DNA from: Cryptomeria japonica
Taxonomy: Eukaryota; Streptophyta; Pinopsida; Cupressales; Cupressaceae
Length of the DNA: 64,000 bases
Assembly: GCF_030272615.1 (NCBI RefSeq)
Contig: NC_081412.1
Coordinates: 340,563,370 to 340,627,369 of the forward strand
Direction of reading: 5' to 3'
In this document: positions 12,354 through 23,230 of the stretch, in pieces
How the letters are laid out: every line of letters begins with the position of its first letter
Numbering within the stretch: position 1 is the stretch's first letter
Notes under the pieces: model-generated
What the model was told of the DNA's origin: nothing
Databases searched by the model: none
Seen by the model: only the letters and a program-made list of their open reading frames with translations
Made by a program: the position numbers and the translations under genes

Positions 12354-13132
12354 TGATGTAGCCATGGTTTGGTGGGTCGTCAAAGAGAACTGACCAGATC
12401 ATGCATCAAGAGTAACACAACAAAAGAAATAATAACACAGAAATATTACAGAGTCAGACATCTGCATCGTCATATATTCATCATAGAACATCCGGTAATC
12501 AACCGGTTACATGCAGGCTAACATGCTAGGTTACAATCCATCTGGAACTCTCAGAGTTATCTGGATCTCTAATCATGAATCTAGAACCTCATACTAATCA
12601 ATCTCCCTCTAATGACTATAGAAAACAATATATATATATATAACACATCCGAGTTAGCCACAAAAGATTACATTAACCAAGGAAAATGAAACGTGTAAGA
12701 CAGGTCGGCCCTAAAACATGAAGATCTCATCCTCCAAGAACAATTTGGAAGTGTGAACCATAAAGGAAGGTCAGCCAAGGGCCTATGAATATTGAGTGTG
12801 CTACCAAACTGATCTGCAATCCTAGGAATCGCTCCAAAAAAGAAGAAATCTCCAACTTAGATGATAAGCTCAAAACTGCTCCAGAACCCAAAAATAGTTA
12901 CTCTGGAAGGAACAAATCATTAGAAAAGAACCCAAATGAATTGGAAATATGGAATACTGCACAATAACACACCTAGAACCCGAAAATATGATCTGCAATG
13001 AAAGATAAACAACCATCGGAATACACAGAAAGAAACATAGAATACTGCTACATGAACTAAACAGGAACAATTCTAAGGAAATATTTTTGGTTGATGCAAG
13101 ATTGCTCATAGATAGAGGATGCTCCTGCATCA
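12354..13132 (-). repeat. Right LTR (5' LTR) of the gag-protease gypsy element
   Basis: In element orientation this copy drives transcription. It contains a tatatatatata run near 12630, a possible TATA region on the minus strand. TG/CA ends and the flanking cctac duplication fix both boundaries. Confidence 0.92.
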
Positions 13133-13137
13133 CCTAC

Positions 13138-13811
13138 ACATTTTGTTCCTCCTATGTTGCAATCCCACCTACCATATCTTATAAAAGAAAATGCCCAACA
13201 TTTAGTATCTCTAAACATAGTGAGGCTCCTTTTGTTCCTCCCCCATGAGGGAAGAAAATAAGCCTATATTGATTGACCCTCAACCTTCACAAGTCTCATT
13301 TAATACTGAAATAAATTGTTGTGCGAGAGGACATTGACGAACATGTCATTCCAAGGCTTGTGAACTTGCTTCTCAACCCATTTCCTCCCTAAAGACACCA
13401 AATGTTGACATAGTCCCATTTGTCCAACCTTCACCTAACCTTAGGGAGGAATTTCAACTCTAATCACCAAGGTTAAAGATGCTTAAGAAAAATGATGACC
13501 ATTCAATTTCTTTTTGTGTTACAGATCCTATTATGATTAATTCAAATGATGATATGGATGATGATAATAATGTTGTTCATGATAACAATGTTGAACCTAA
13601 TGTTTCTAATGATATGTATGAGATTATTGAGATTAATCATGAACTATCTTCACACTTTTCAAAAGCATTAATCCTAGCTCCTAGTGACACATCATTAGAG
13701 CATGGTCTTTGTTTAGAAATTGCATTAGCTCCATCGATCATGCTCATTTTTGCTCCTCTTTCATCTTGTCCACCATCCCTAAATAATGTTAAGCAATATT
13801 GGGAGGCAAAT
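13138..13811 (+). pseudogene. Downstream part of the Tat-like host element, acidic frame
   Basis: This sequence follows the TSD and continues the host element beyond its protease. It is broken by stops until 13479, where a frame of about 110 codons opens. That frame is strongly acidic and Asn/Asp-rich (NSNDDMDDDNNVVHDNN) and has no recognised domain. The listed end is where the next LTR interrupts it. Its composition resembles the linker between protease and reverse transcriptase of large plant gypsy elements, but this is only an inference. Confidence 0.4.
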
Positions 13812-16459
13812 TGTTGGCATTGTGTTGTCATTGATGTCGACCGGTATATCATAAAATAAAACAACCTGTATGGGAGAATAGTTGATATGTTGTTAGTGCT
13901 ATCGACCGGTAGTGTGGACAGTGAAGTCACCAGGTAATAATGTTGGAGTAACCGGTTTACATATTAGTATTGGGAAGAAGGAACCGATTTGTGAGTATGC
14001 ATGTTGATGCTAAACAAGCATGATAGAGAAGTGACCAGTGAGTGATATGAACCGATAAGCTTGTGACCAGTAAAGTTTGTTGTAGTATGAACTAATAAAG
14101 GGTTAGCAGTGCAACCGATATGCTAGTATGTTGTCAACTAGTAGGACTCCCATCGAGAAAGAGAAGGTTGAAAGAGTGTGTGTTGCTTTAGTGAGAAAAG
14201 ATGACATATGGAAAAGCTACCAGGATATATGTCAAGTTGAAGAGGTATCTTCTCCTCAATGAAGTCACATTATTACTGGAAGGTGACATAGATCTTCCTC
14301 CACTGGTGTTTGGCAACTGAAGTGCAATGACTATTATTCCTATTGGCAAGTGTTAATACCTTGCTTATCCCACAATTTACTTGGCATGCATCATGACTCT
14401 CCAGGATAAGACAGTTAGAGTAAGCAAAGGCAGGTGATTGGATGCATAGAACAGATGACTAATGTAGAAGATGAGGAAGCCTCTTGAGGTTGAGATCAAA
14501 GATGTGCACCAAATCAACATGTGAAGACATGATGTGCTACCAGGGCAGAGAAGGAAGAGTTAATATGGCGAGTTTGCCTCCTTGGCAAAGCGATTGAGAA
14601 GAGAACTAGTAAAATGAAGATAAGGCTCTGGAGTTGCACACATGGAGTTACCGGTATGCAAATAGAAAGTGGTGTTGCCACAGATGCATAACAGTTGGAG
14701 ATGGATGGCATGAAGATATCATGTACATTACAGGTATGAAGGCAAAAACATGTCAATCGTAAACAAAGTGGATACCAACATACAACCAAGTGAACAAAGA
14801 CAAAAATGAAGTGCTCTCAATCTGATGAAGTTGCGCATGGTGATTCATCCTAGATAACTAGTGAGGACCGACATGATTGATGATCGAGCAAATACAATAA
14901 ACTGGCAAGACATAGAAGGCAATGGCAAGAAGGTTAATCGGTAAAATATGGTATACCAGTAAGGGTCAGATGACTAGTAGGTATGCACTGGTTAAGTGTT
15001 CGGTCAGTGATTTTGTTTGAACCGACACAGAGGTCTAAGCTGATGAATATCAATAGAGGTGCCATGTGGAGTCGAGGTGGTGGACATGCATGAAGCGGTA
15101 GATGGAGTGTGCACCGACGAGGTAGTTACATAGTTGATCGACATTAAATGCAGACCTCGTAAATCATAGGAGGTGTTGCAGAGGTGTGCGGCTCGAGGAA
15201 GGTCAAATAGAGGTGATCGATGGGATGCATCGATTAATGCAGAATGTCCAGGTGCAAAACAAGGTTGGTGATGCAATCTGTTGAACCATTTATGGTGATT
15301 GATCAAGTGCCTTGCCGACGGACTATCCATGTTTGCTAAGTTTAGCAAATGTGCCTTGGAAGAAAGAAGATATGGTAGGTGATGGCTAGTTGCTTGCAGG
15401 TTGTTCATCTTCATGCAAAATGATATATGATTGGATCTGATTAACCTCATGATCAGTGGAAGAAACCCTTGCACGCCAAGATTTTGAAGTTGCGTTTTGG
15501 CAGGAAAGCTCAGTAATAAGAATGGAGGCAGAAGACCAGATTCGAGGATGTTGGTTGGTAAAGGAGAGTAATCGTGAGTAGAGAAGATAGTAGATAAGGC
15601 TGAGAAGAGTCAAGGAACTCAACATGTGAAGAAAAGAGCTAGTAGGGAAGGTTAAACTGGTGAGAGGGTTTAACAATGGCTTAATTGACAAGATCAAACA
15701 AACCAGCATATTGCAAAGTGAGTTGCAGAGGTGGAAACCGAAAGTGTTCAATCCAACTGGAAGGTAGTGGAGATTGAAGCAACTACATGTGTGTATGGGA
15801 GAGAAGATTGGGCAGGTAGTGAGCAGAGTAAGGATAAATCGACGAGCAGAGTAACCAACAACAGGTGTATATTATGACTAATCATCCAACGGGCAGAGGT
15901 AGAACCGGTGTGTCAGCAACAGCAAGTGAAGGTGAGAAGAGAGATTGAGAGAGAGATAGATAGAAGGAAGAGAATAAGTCAACCGATGAGGCAGAGGAGG
16001 TGAGAAACCGATAGGGTAAAGTGTATGCAGTGGTTACAAGATTCACTTGTAATTAGACTATTACTTTTGTAATTGATTATGTAAATTATAGATCACTGAG
16101 TTGGAGCTCGGTGTAGGGGTTGGTGCTCTTTGGGTTGGTGCCCTAAAGCAAGAGTGGTACTCCCTGGGTTGGTGCCCTAAATGTTGTAACTGAAGGTTTT
16201 CATTGTGAGGCTAGATTGGAGTAGTAGACTCCAACAACACTTCTCACCGAGGTTTTTCCCATCTTGGCTTTTCCTCGTATATACTAGTGTCATGTGATGT
16301 GCCTTTGTGTGATTGCATTGTGAAGTCTTGCATTATCTCATCAGTAGGTTTACTTGTGTTTGTTTTACCAACCGATACTCTCTCTTAGTATGAAAAGGTT
16401 TAAGAATTTTGGAAACCACTGATTCACCCCCTCTAGTCAATGGTACATTGTGTTCAACA
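13812..16459 (+). mobile_element. Long solo LTR (2.65 kb), probably copia-type
   Basis: The segment begins tgttggcattgtg and ends gttcaaca, flanked by caaat (13807-13811) and caaac (16460-16464), a TSD with one mismatch. The near-terminal gattcaccccctct block also occurs just before the end of the copia LTR at 57015-58548, and both carry repeated accgat/accggt words, so a copia LTR of the same general class is likely. No gag or pol is present. Minus-strand open frames at 15004-15751 lie inside it and are not recognised as genes. The 2.65-kb length is large for a copia LTR; an internal insertion was looked for and not found. Confidence 0.7.
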
Positions 16460-16593
16460 CAAACGATTTGCTTGATTAGCTTCATTTGTGTCATAGATTA
16501 TTGTGTGTGTTTTATTGTGTGTAATGTGTTTCCCCTATGATGTGATGTTTGATATGTCTTTATGTTATGTTAGGTTCTCTTTGGATGACCCTT
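16460..16593 (+). other. Host element sequence plus LINE target-site duplication
   Basis: This short AT-rich remnant belongs to the Tat-like host. It ends in ctttggatgaccctt (16579-16593), which recurs exactly at 31147-31161 on the other side of the LINE. Confidence 0.8.
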
Positions 16594-16774
16594 GTTTTTT
16601 ATTAAGGTAAAAGCAGGTTTTGAAGGGGCCTCGAAACCCTTTACAAGCAGAATTTAAACAACAAAAGCAAAGAGATACAAAAAGGAACAGACCATTGAAA
16701 AGCCAACAAAAAACCAAAGAAAACTAGAAAAAGCCCCATAAAGCCAGCAAGCCAGCCGGACTCCAAGAGAGAAA

Positions 16775-18496
16775 CTAGTTGATTTTTTCCAGGGCATTCG
16801 CCAGGGTGTTGCTAATTTCATGCAGCTCTTTGATGTTATCCCCAAGATTAGGGAGATCCTTTGCAGAAGCAGCCACAACTTTCTTGACACTAGCCCTAGT
16901 CCTCTTCGCAGCGCCACCAACCAGAGTAACATCACCACTACCAGTCTGGATAGTCTCTTCGTCCAAGTCAAGTTCCACAACCGGTTTTGGAGAGCTGGTA
17001 TGATCAACGACCTTAGCAATATCCTCCAGGTTTTTAGTGACAGCACAAAGGATACTCGGGATAACGCCCATAAGATTTTTCATTGCCTCTCTCCCTTCTT
17101 CCAGCGATTTAACCTTATCCTCCATATTCTGCTTCCAATTTATCTGGTCTTTGTTGTCATCCTCCCTCTTCTCATTCGTGTTTTTCCCCTTTTTTTCCAG
17201 GTTCTTCAGAAGCTCGTAAGTCCATCTATCATAATCCATTCTCACTTCAGTGAGTTTCTTGAGGTTATCCAAGAGAAGCCCTTTATCCGCACTTTCCTTA
17301 TCCTCACTAGCTCTGTCCTTAGTCATATCCTTCTCAGAATCTTGGTTCATTTCCTTCTCGGAATTCACATCAGTTTCCTCATTATCCTTGAAATCCACAT
17401 CCTCCATGGGATAGTTGTTGTCCTTACCAGGGCAATCATTGAGGGTAGGGCTTTCATTTCCAGGCTCATTATCACCACTTTCTTCCTCATTGCCCAACTC
17501 CTCATCGTTCCAGCTGTCTTCGCCATTGGAGTCATCAGTCTCCATTTCGCTGCATTCCTTATCAATTTCCTCTGTTTCCATCCCAGGGGCACTTTTTCTT
17601 TTTTTACTAGAGGACTCCTTCTCCTTGCTGGAGTCTCCTCCCTCCATCTTTCTCATACCCGGAGAGGCAGAAATCCTCTTGTTTTCCAGCAGGGTGAGGG
17701 TTTTACAATGCTCATAGATGAGAAGCAAAAGCCCACAGTGGAGAATCGGGCTAGAGGGATTTTTACTATGTTTATTGAGGGACCTGGAAAGGGACCTAAA
17801 AAGGTAGTAGGACAGAGATACCTTTTTTTTGTGTCTGAAATGGTTTAAGAGAACGAAGTGGTAGGTGTGGGCCCTAGAGAATCGGCCCTCAATCGTGATG
17901 TATTCCATAATTGCATTTAGAACCCATCCCCATATTTTCTTAATATTAGCTGCTTCGTAGTAGCCCCCAGTGGCTTTACCGATTCTAACCCTCTCTTTCT
18001 CTTTCCTCGGGAACAGATTGACCGCATTGTTGGAGACTTTAAGGTCTCAAAAGAAATTAAGCCCAGTGTGGGGCATTCCAGTCACTGTAGCTATAAGCCC
18101 AGCGTCCAGCTTGAACTTAACTCCATAGATTTTAAATGAGCCATTAGACCAATTTTCGGAAATTTTGGAAACGACGAGGTTTACCCTACCTTTATCATAG
18201 TCCACGAGCTTCTCCATGAAGCTTGTGAGAGAACCCTTTTCCAATTTTGCCCACACTTTCGACATCTCTTTCCAAGTCGACGTATTGTCTGGTTCCTCCC
18301 TTGTGAGGTCTCCTCCCATCTTCGGATTCAAACTATCTACTCTGTTTCTCTGCAAACTAAGCCCTTCTTTCCCGAAGTTGCTCAAGATATTGAATCGAGA
18401 AACCCACAAAGCGTGCGGCAAATTATTATAGATTATTGGGGATCAGTCGCTTTTCCAAGTAATGATGACCTTTCCATCAAGGCATAAATTATTCAT
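16775..18496 (-). pseudogene. Third ORF of the LINE: unknown protein with charged coiled-coil tail
   Basis: Reading from ATG at 18496-18494, one frame of 573 codons runs to the stop at 16775, interrupted only by two TGA codons (one between 18496 and 18421, one at 18047-18049), each replaceable by CGA. The N-terminal part (about 170 residues) has a fold-like hydrophobic pattern with YGVKFKLDAGLIATVTGMPH, reminiscent of 'putative plant transposon protein' domains. The C-terminal two thirds are highly acidic/basic (KKRKSAPGM, EEESGDNEPGNE) with a probable coiled coil near the end. The ATG overlaps the ORF2 stop as ATGAATAA. The function is unknown. A 3' UTR of about 180 bases follows. Host capture or a separate inserted gene are alternatives, but it lies wholly within the LINE TSDs. 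Confidence 0.7.
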
Positions 18497-21400
18497 AATC
18501 CCTGTCATGATTATACTGTCCTTCTCTCCCCATATGACGATCCTTTCTAAAGAGCTCTTTAATCTTTAAATTGAGATCTTCCTCGTGCCAAATTGATTGG
18601 GAGTCAGAGTAAACTCCTATATTTGCTAGATAGTCTGCCACACTATTTTGCTCTCTAAAGGCATGTTGAATAATAATTTCCTTAAAACTTGTAATGATCT
18701 CCCTGACTTTCATGATAATATTTTCAATAGACCAAGATGGATCCGACTCCCCCTTGAGACACTTAATAATATTAAGTGAATCTCCCTCAAGCCATAATTT
18801 TTCATAATTAAGACTTTTGGCTAAAATTAAGGTGTTCAAGGCAACTGAGGCTTCGGAAAAATGACTAGATTGATTCCTCAAAGGACCAGCCACCGCTTTT
18901 AAACAACTTCCAGCAAAATTCCTGACAATGCCCCCATATCTGGATTTATCCGAATTCCCCTTTGAGGTCCCATCAAAGTTAGCTTTAATCCACCCCTAAG
19001 GAGGAAAACACCAAACAAGACCATCTCTTCCTTTCTCCTTGCTAGTAGTAGTGGTGGAGAGGTTCCACCTGTCTTTGAAGTCATCTTTAGCAGCTGGTCC
19101 ATGATAAGTGTCATAGAGGCATTCAAATATACTCCTATAAATTTTATCTGCCACCACTTTGGGAATAGCCCTTTTATCCCTGAAAATCCTATTGTTACGC
19201 TCTTTCCAGATATTCCAGATAACAATCAACAGAGTGAGTCTCTAGGTCTCCACAATTTTAGGATTAGAATTAGGGCAGTGCCATTACTGCCAGGAATCCC
19301 CTAGGGAGTTCAGGAAAACCCAACTTAGGTTCCACCTGCTTAAGATGATTTTCCAAATATCCCGACTAAAAGTGCACTGATTGAGAATATGGCAAGCCAT
19401 CTCTTCTTCCCTACAACAAAGAGAAAACCTATTAGGAAAAACAAAACCTCTCTTTTGAAGGTTATCCAGGGTTAAAACCTTATTTTGGATGAAAATCCAA
19501 AAGAAGATGTTAACCTTAGGAACTAACTTCTTGTTCCAAACTTTAGCCCAGATAGGAATTTCTTCCATAGAATCATTATGAATAGCCACAGCTGAGGAAA
19601 TAGAATATTTCCCATCTGGGGTTTCCCTCCATATCAATCTGTCATCTTTGTTGTCTATAGGGATTTTAGTAGAAAGAGAAATCTGAAGGAACTTGAGCCT
19701 CGGACACTGCTGGCTAAAATCAATCTAGTTCCCATTTCTCCAGTAATCTCTGACCAGCTCACCAAACCTACTTTTGAACCAGTCTTTCCAGTCTTTAAGG
19801 ATTGGGACTTCCTCTAGGGGTTTGTCCAATATCCATCTATCTTCCCAAAATCTTATTCTCCTCCCATCCCCAAGGTTCCAAGCTCGACCAGTAGCAGCCA
19901 AACTTTTAGCAGATTGAACAACATTCCATATAGTCGAACCTTCAACAATGAAAGAATTATCAAGGAATTCTTCCTCAGAAGGTTGCATATAAAGATATTT
20001 GTTTTTCCAGATTGAGTTCCATTCTCTTTCCTCTCCTTTCAATCTCCAAATTTGTTTGGCTAATAAAGCTTTATTCATAGTACCGATATTCCTTAAGCCC
20101 AACCCACCAGAGGCCTTGGGGGAACAAATTTTATTCCAGGCAATAAGGGGAATTCTATTTTTGACTTCCACTCCCGACCAAAGAAACTTTTTTTGGATTC
20201 TTTCAATGGCTTCCGCAAACTTAGTGGGGATTTTGAACAAGCTGAGAGCATAAACAGGAAGATTTTGGAGAATGGCTTTAAGTAGAGTAATTTTGCCCGC
20301 TTGACTAAGGATAGCCCCTTTCCAACCAGCAAGTTTCGAGTTAAGTCTGTCTATCAACTTATTCCAGAAGGAATCCTCGGGCTTGAGACACAGAGGAAGC
20401 CCCAGATAAGTGGAGGGAAGCTCAAAAATAGTGCAGCCAAGAATTCTACCAATCCTTAGTTGCCTTTGGACTGGGGTATTGATGAAGAACAAAGAACTTT
20501 TATCCTAGTTGATTTTTTGACTAGAGGCAGATTCATAAGTATTCAAGATATTCTTCATATTTTAGCTTCCAAGATGGTAGCTTCCCCCATGGTAATAGAA
20601 TCATCAACGAATTGTTCATGAGAACAAACAACATTGGAAGAAGAAGGTTTCAGACCCCTAAGATTGCCATCTTCCACATTTTTAAGAATAAATCTACCCA
20701 GACATTCTGCTAGAATAGTAAACAGGATAGGGGATATGGGGTCCCCCTGTCTAAGACCTCTGGTGCTTTTGAAGAATTTGGACGGGGAACCATTGACTAT
20801 AACAACAGATGAGGAAGTTTCCATAAGTTGAGAACAAAGCTGAATAACTTTGCCACTAAAACTAAAAGCTTTCATAATTCTAAGGAGAAACTGTCAGTTC
20901 ACTCTATCAAAAGCTTTAGCCATGTCTAACTTCAGGAAGAAGCCCTGGTTATTCGCCACTTTCAGGGAGTGGATATTTTCATGAATGAAAATAATGGAAT
21001 CCAGAATCTGTCTACCAGGGAAAAAGCCATTCTGCTGGGCAGAGATTATTCTTGGAAGAATATCCAACAACCTGGAAGTCAGAACCTTGGATAAAATCTT
21101 ATACACAAAGTTACACAGGCTAATGGGTCTAAACTTGCTGAGAGAATCAACGCCTGGGATTTTCGGGATAAGGACAATGAAGGTAGCATTTAGTTCCTTA
21201 AGGAGCCTTCTAGAGCCAAAGAATTCTTTAACACCATTGCAGATGTCAGCCTCCATGATGTGCCAAAAATTTTGGGAAAAAAACATTGGAAAACCATCCG
21301 GTCCAGGGGACTTATCACCCTAAAAAGAGAACACCGCCTTTTTGATTTCCTGATTAGAGGGAATACTGGATAAAAGGTTATTATCAGCTTAAGTTAGGAT

Positions 21401-21760
21401 AGAAGGAATTGCTTGTAAAAGGGTATTTTGATTGCTGATATCCAGGTTATCCACTTCTCCCAGCAAGGAGCTAAAATGCTCAAGAGCTTCCTTCCTAATA
21501 TCATGATCCTCTGTTAGGATGCCTTTACTGCAGGATAGTCTGGATATTCTATTAGCCACCCTATGCTTAAGAGCAGTTAAGTGAAAAAACTGGGTATTTT
21601 TATCGCCTTCCTTCAAGAACAAGGCTCTAGATCTTTGTCTCTAGAACGTCTCTTCATTGGAGATAATTGTGTGGTATTTAGACAAGAGGACATTTTCGGC
21701 CATCCTAAGATCTTCAGACAACCCAGCCACTTGGATTCTATCCTGAACATCCTTTATTTC

Positions 21761-22078
21761 TGTTAGAGTAAAGTAATTAATTAACTTTACTCTCCTCTTA
21801 AGATTTCACTTTATGCATATATTAGTCATTTAATAATTAATATTTAATTATTAAATGCACTCACCTTAGGGTTAGGTTTTCCTTTCGGTGTTGATCTCCT
21901 TTATAAGGATTGATCTCTTGTATTATTGTCATTCTCTTGATTCATTTTTCTCTGATAATAAATCTTTTCACTTTGTCAGAGCCAAAACCCTTGTTTCGTT
22001 CTCTCTCTTTCTCTGTGATAGGTTTCTTGCATGCAGGTTTCTTTGGGTTCTGTGGATTTGTATTTCTCAAATCCTACA
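21761..22078 (+). repeat. 5' LTR of the copia element at 21761
   Basis: This 318-bp LTR is rich in attaattaa/tttaattatt words and has a tataagga TATA-like box near 21901. Relative to the 3' copy the four differences are T/C, C/T, G/A and T/C. Confidence 0.95.
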
Positions 22079-22091
22079 TGGTATCAGAGCC
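22079..22091 (+). other. Primer-binding site, initiator tRNA-Met type
   Basis: TGGTATCAGAGCC starts at the base after the 5' LTR and is the standard plant copia minus-strand primer site. Confidence 0.95.
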
Positions 22092-23230
22092 ATATCTGCT
22101 GCAGCTTGTTCAGACTTTTGAAAGATTTTGAGATCTAGATTTTGGTTGCATCAGATCTGTGTTTGTTTTCTGTTTTTTTATTTTGGAATAGGGGGTATTT
22201 TTTTCGGTGCACTTTGAGCCCAAACGGACCTCACCGTTGTGCTCGCAGTGTCCAAAAACCCCTATTTTCATATAAAATTCGTTCGATTTGGACACAGTTG
22301 CTCCAGAAGGCAAAAAAAATTGCCCCAAGACCGTACGGCCCCAGGGCACGCAAGTCGAGGCGAACACAAAAAAAAAAAAAAAAAAATATAAAAAAAGTGC
22401 AGTTTTTTTTTAACAAAATGGGCGCCGCCTGTTTGAAGCGTGCGTCGCCGGTGTGCAGCCCGACGGCCACTGCCCGGCCACCGCCGCCGGCGGTAACAAC
22501 CGGCCGCGACCCGGCAGCCACCGCTGCGCCGCCCAGCAGCCCGCCGCTCACTACACCGCCTGCGTGACTCCCGCCCTCTGCCAAAACCAGCAACGCCGCT
22601 CCCACGCCACCAGCCCCTTGCGCCAGCTCCTGGTCGCCCAGAGGACCAGGGGCCCCTTTTTTTTAAGCCCTTGAGGGCTAGAAGGGCCAAACTGGCCTTT
22701 TTGAAGCTGTTTTACAAAATCGGGCGTCCGATCTCCGTTTTTTGAAAACGAATAGGCGTTAGAAAGCTGACTTCGAGTCCGTTTTAATGGTGCTGGAATT
22801 TTTTTATATTTCTCTAGTTTGATTGCAGTTTTTCACAGTCAAAGTCCGATGAGCCTGTTTGCACTCCGAGGGGCATAACTTGCTTGTTTTTGCTCCGTTT
22901 TTCGAAAGAGAATAGGCGTCGGAAAGGTGGTTCTGTACTCTTTCCAGATCTATAGTCTATTTCATTAGTAAATTCTTCAAGCGCTCATAATTTTGTCTCA
23001 ACCAGTTACTGCTTTCTATCATTTTCAGGCTTTCAGTTTGTACTGGGGATTATTTTTTTGCATTGTGGGGGGTGTTTTTTTCTTGCTTTCTGTTATTTAC
23101 ATCAGAAAACCAGAATCTACAAACACCAAAACAAAACAACCAAACCCCTTCTGCATCTTCTGTCTAGTTCTAAAAGACCACTTAATAATAATTAAAAAAA
23201 ATTCAGAGCAGTTGAGGCACAATTCACAGG
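22092..23230 (+). other. Copia leader with a GC- and CpG-rich block
   Basis: This is the untranslated leader between the primer site and the gag ATG. It contains a long A-run (about 22370-22388), then a strongly GC- and CpG-rich block (about 22420-22640), then AT-rich sequence. Open frames through the GC block on both strands (for example 22142-22567 and 22231-22690) reflect its composition and resemble no known protein. Confidence 0.8.

Larger units (their letters stand above)
9495..13132 (-). mobile_element. Non-autonomous Ty3/gypsy element (gag-protease only) with TSD
   Basis: LTRs at 9495-10282 (788 bp) and 12354-13132 (779 bp) both start TGATG and end CATCA, and the whole is bracketed by cctac (9490-9494 and 13133-13137). 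On the minus strand the internal region starts next to a degenerate tRNA-Met-type primer site (tactatcaaagc, around 12340-12351). The 2.07-kb interior encodes only gag and protease; reverse transcriptase, RNase H and integrase are missing, so it would need enzymes in trans. It sits inside the protease-downstream region of the Tat-like host. Confidence 0.93.

Noticed and set aside
14514-15751. Minus-strand frames of 91-156 codons
   Set aside because: They lie inside the 2.65-kb solo LTR, in different frames and without recognisable content.
16820-17848. 342-codon plus-strand open frame
   Set aside because: It is antisense to the LINE third ORF, whose skewed, charged codons leave the other strand open. 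Its Leu/Ile/Ser-rich content resembles no protein.
22079-22091. tRNA gene fragments at tggtatcagagc sites (also 37571, 58551)
   Set aside because: These are primer-binding sites next to LTRs, complementary to the tRNA 3' end, not tRNA genes.
22142-22690. Overlapping 124-141 codon frames on both strands
   Set aside because: They follow the GC-rich block of the copia leader. The Ala/Pro/Gly/Arg repeats are compositional.
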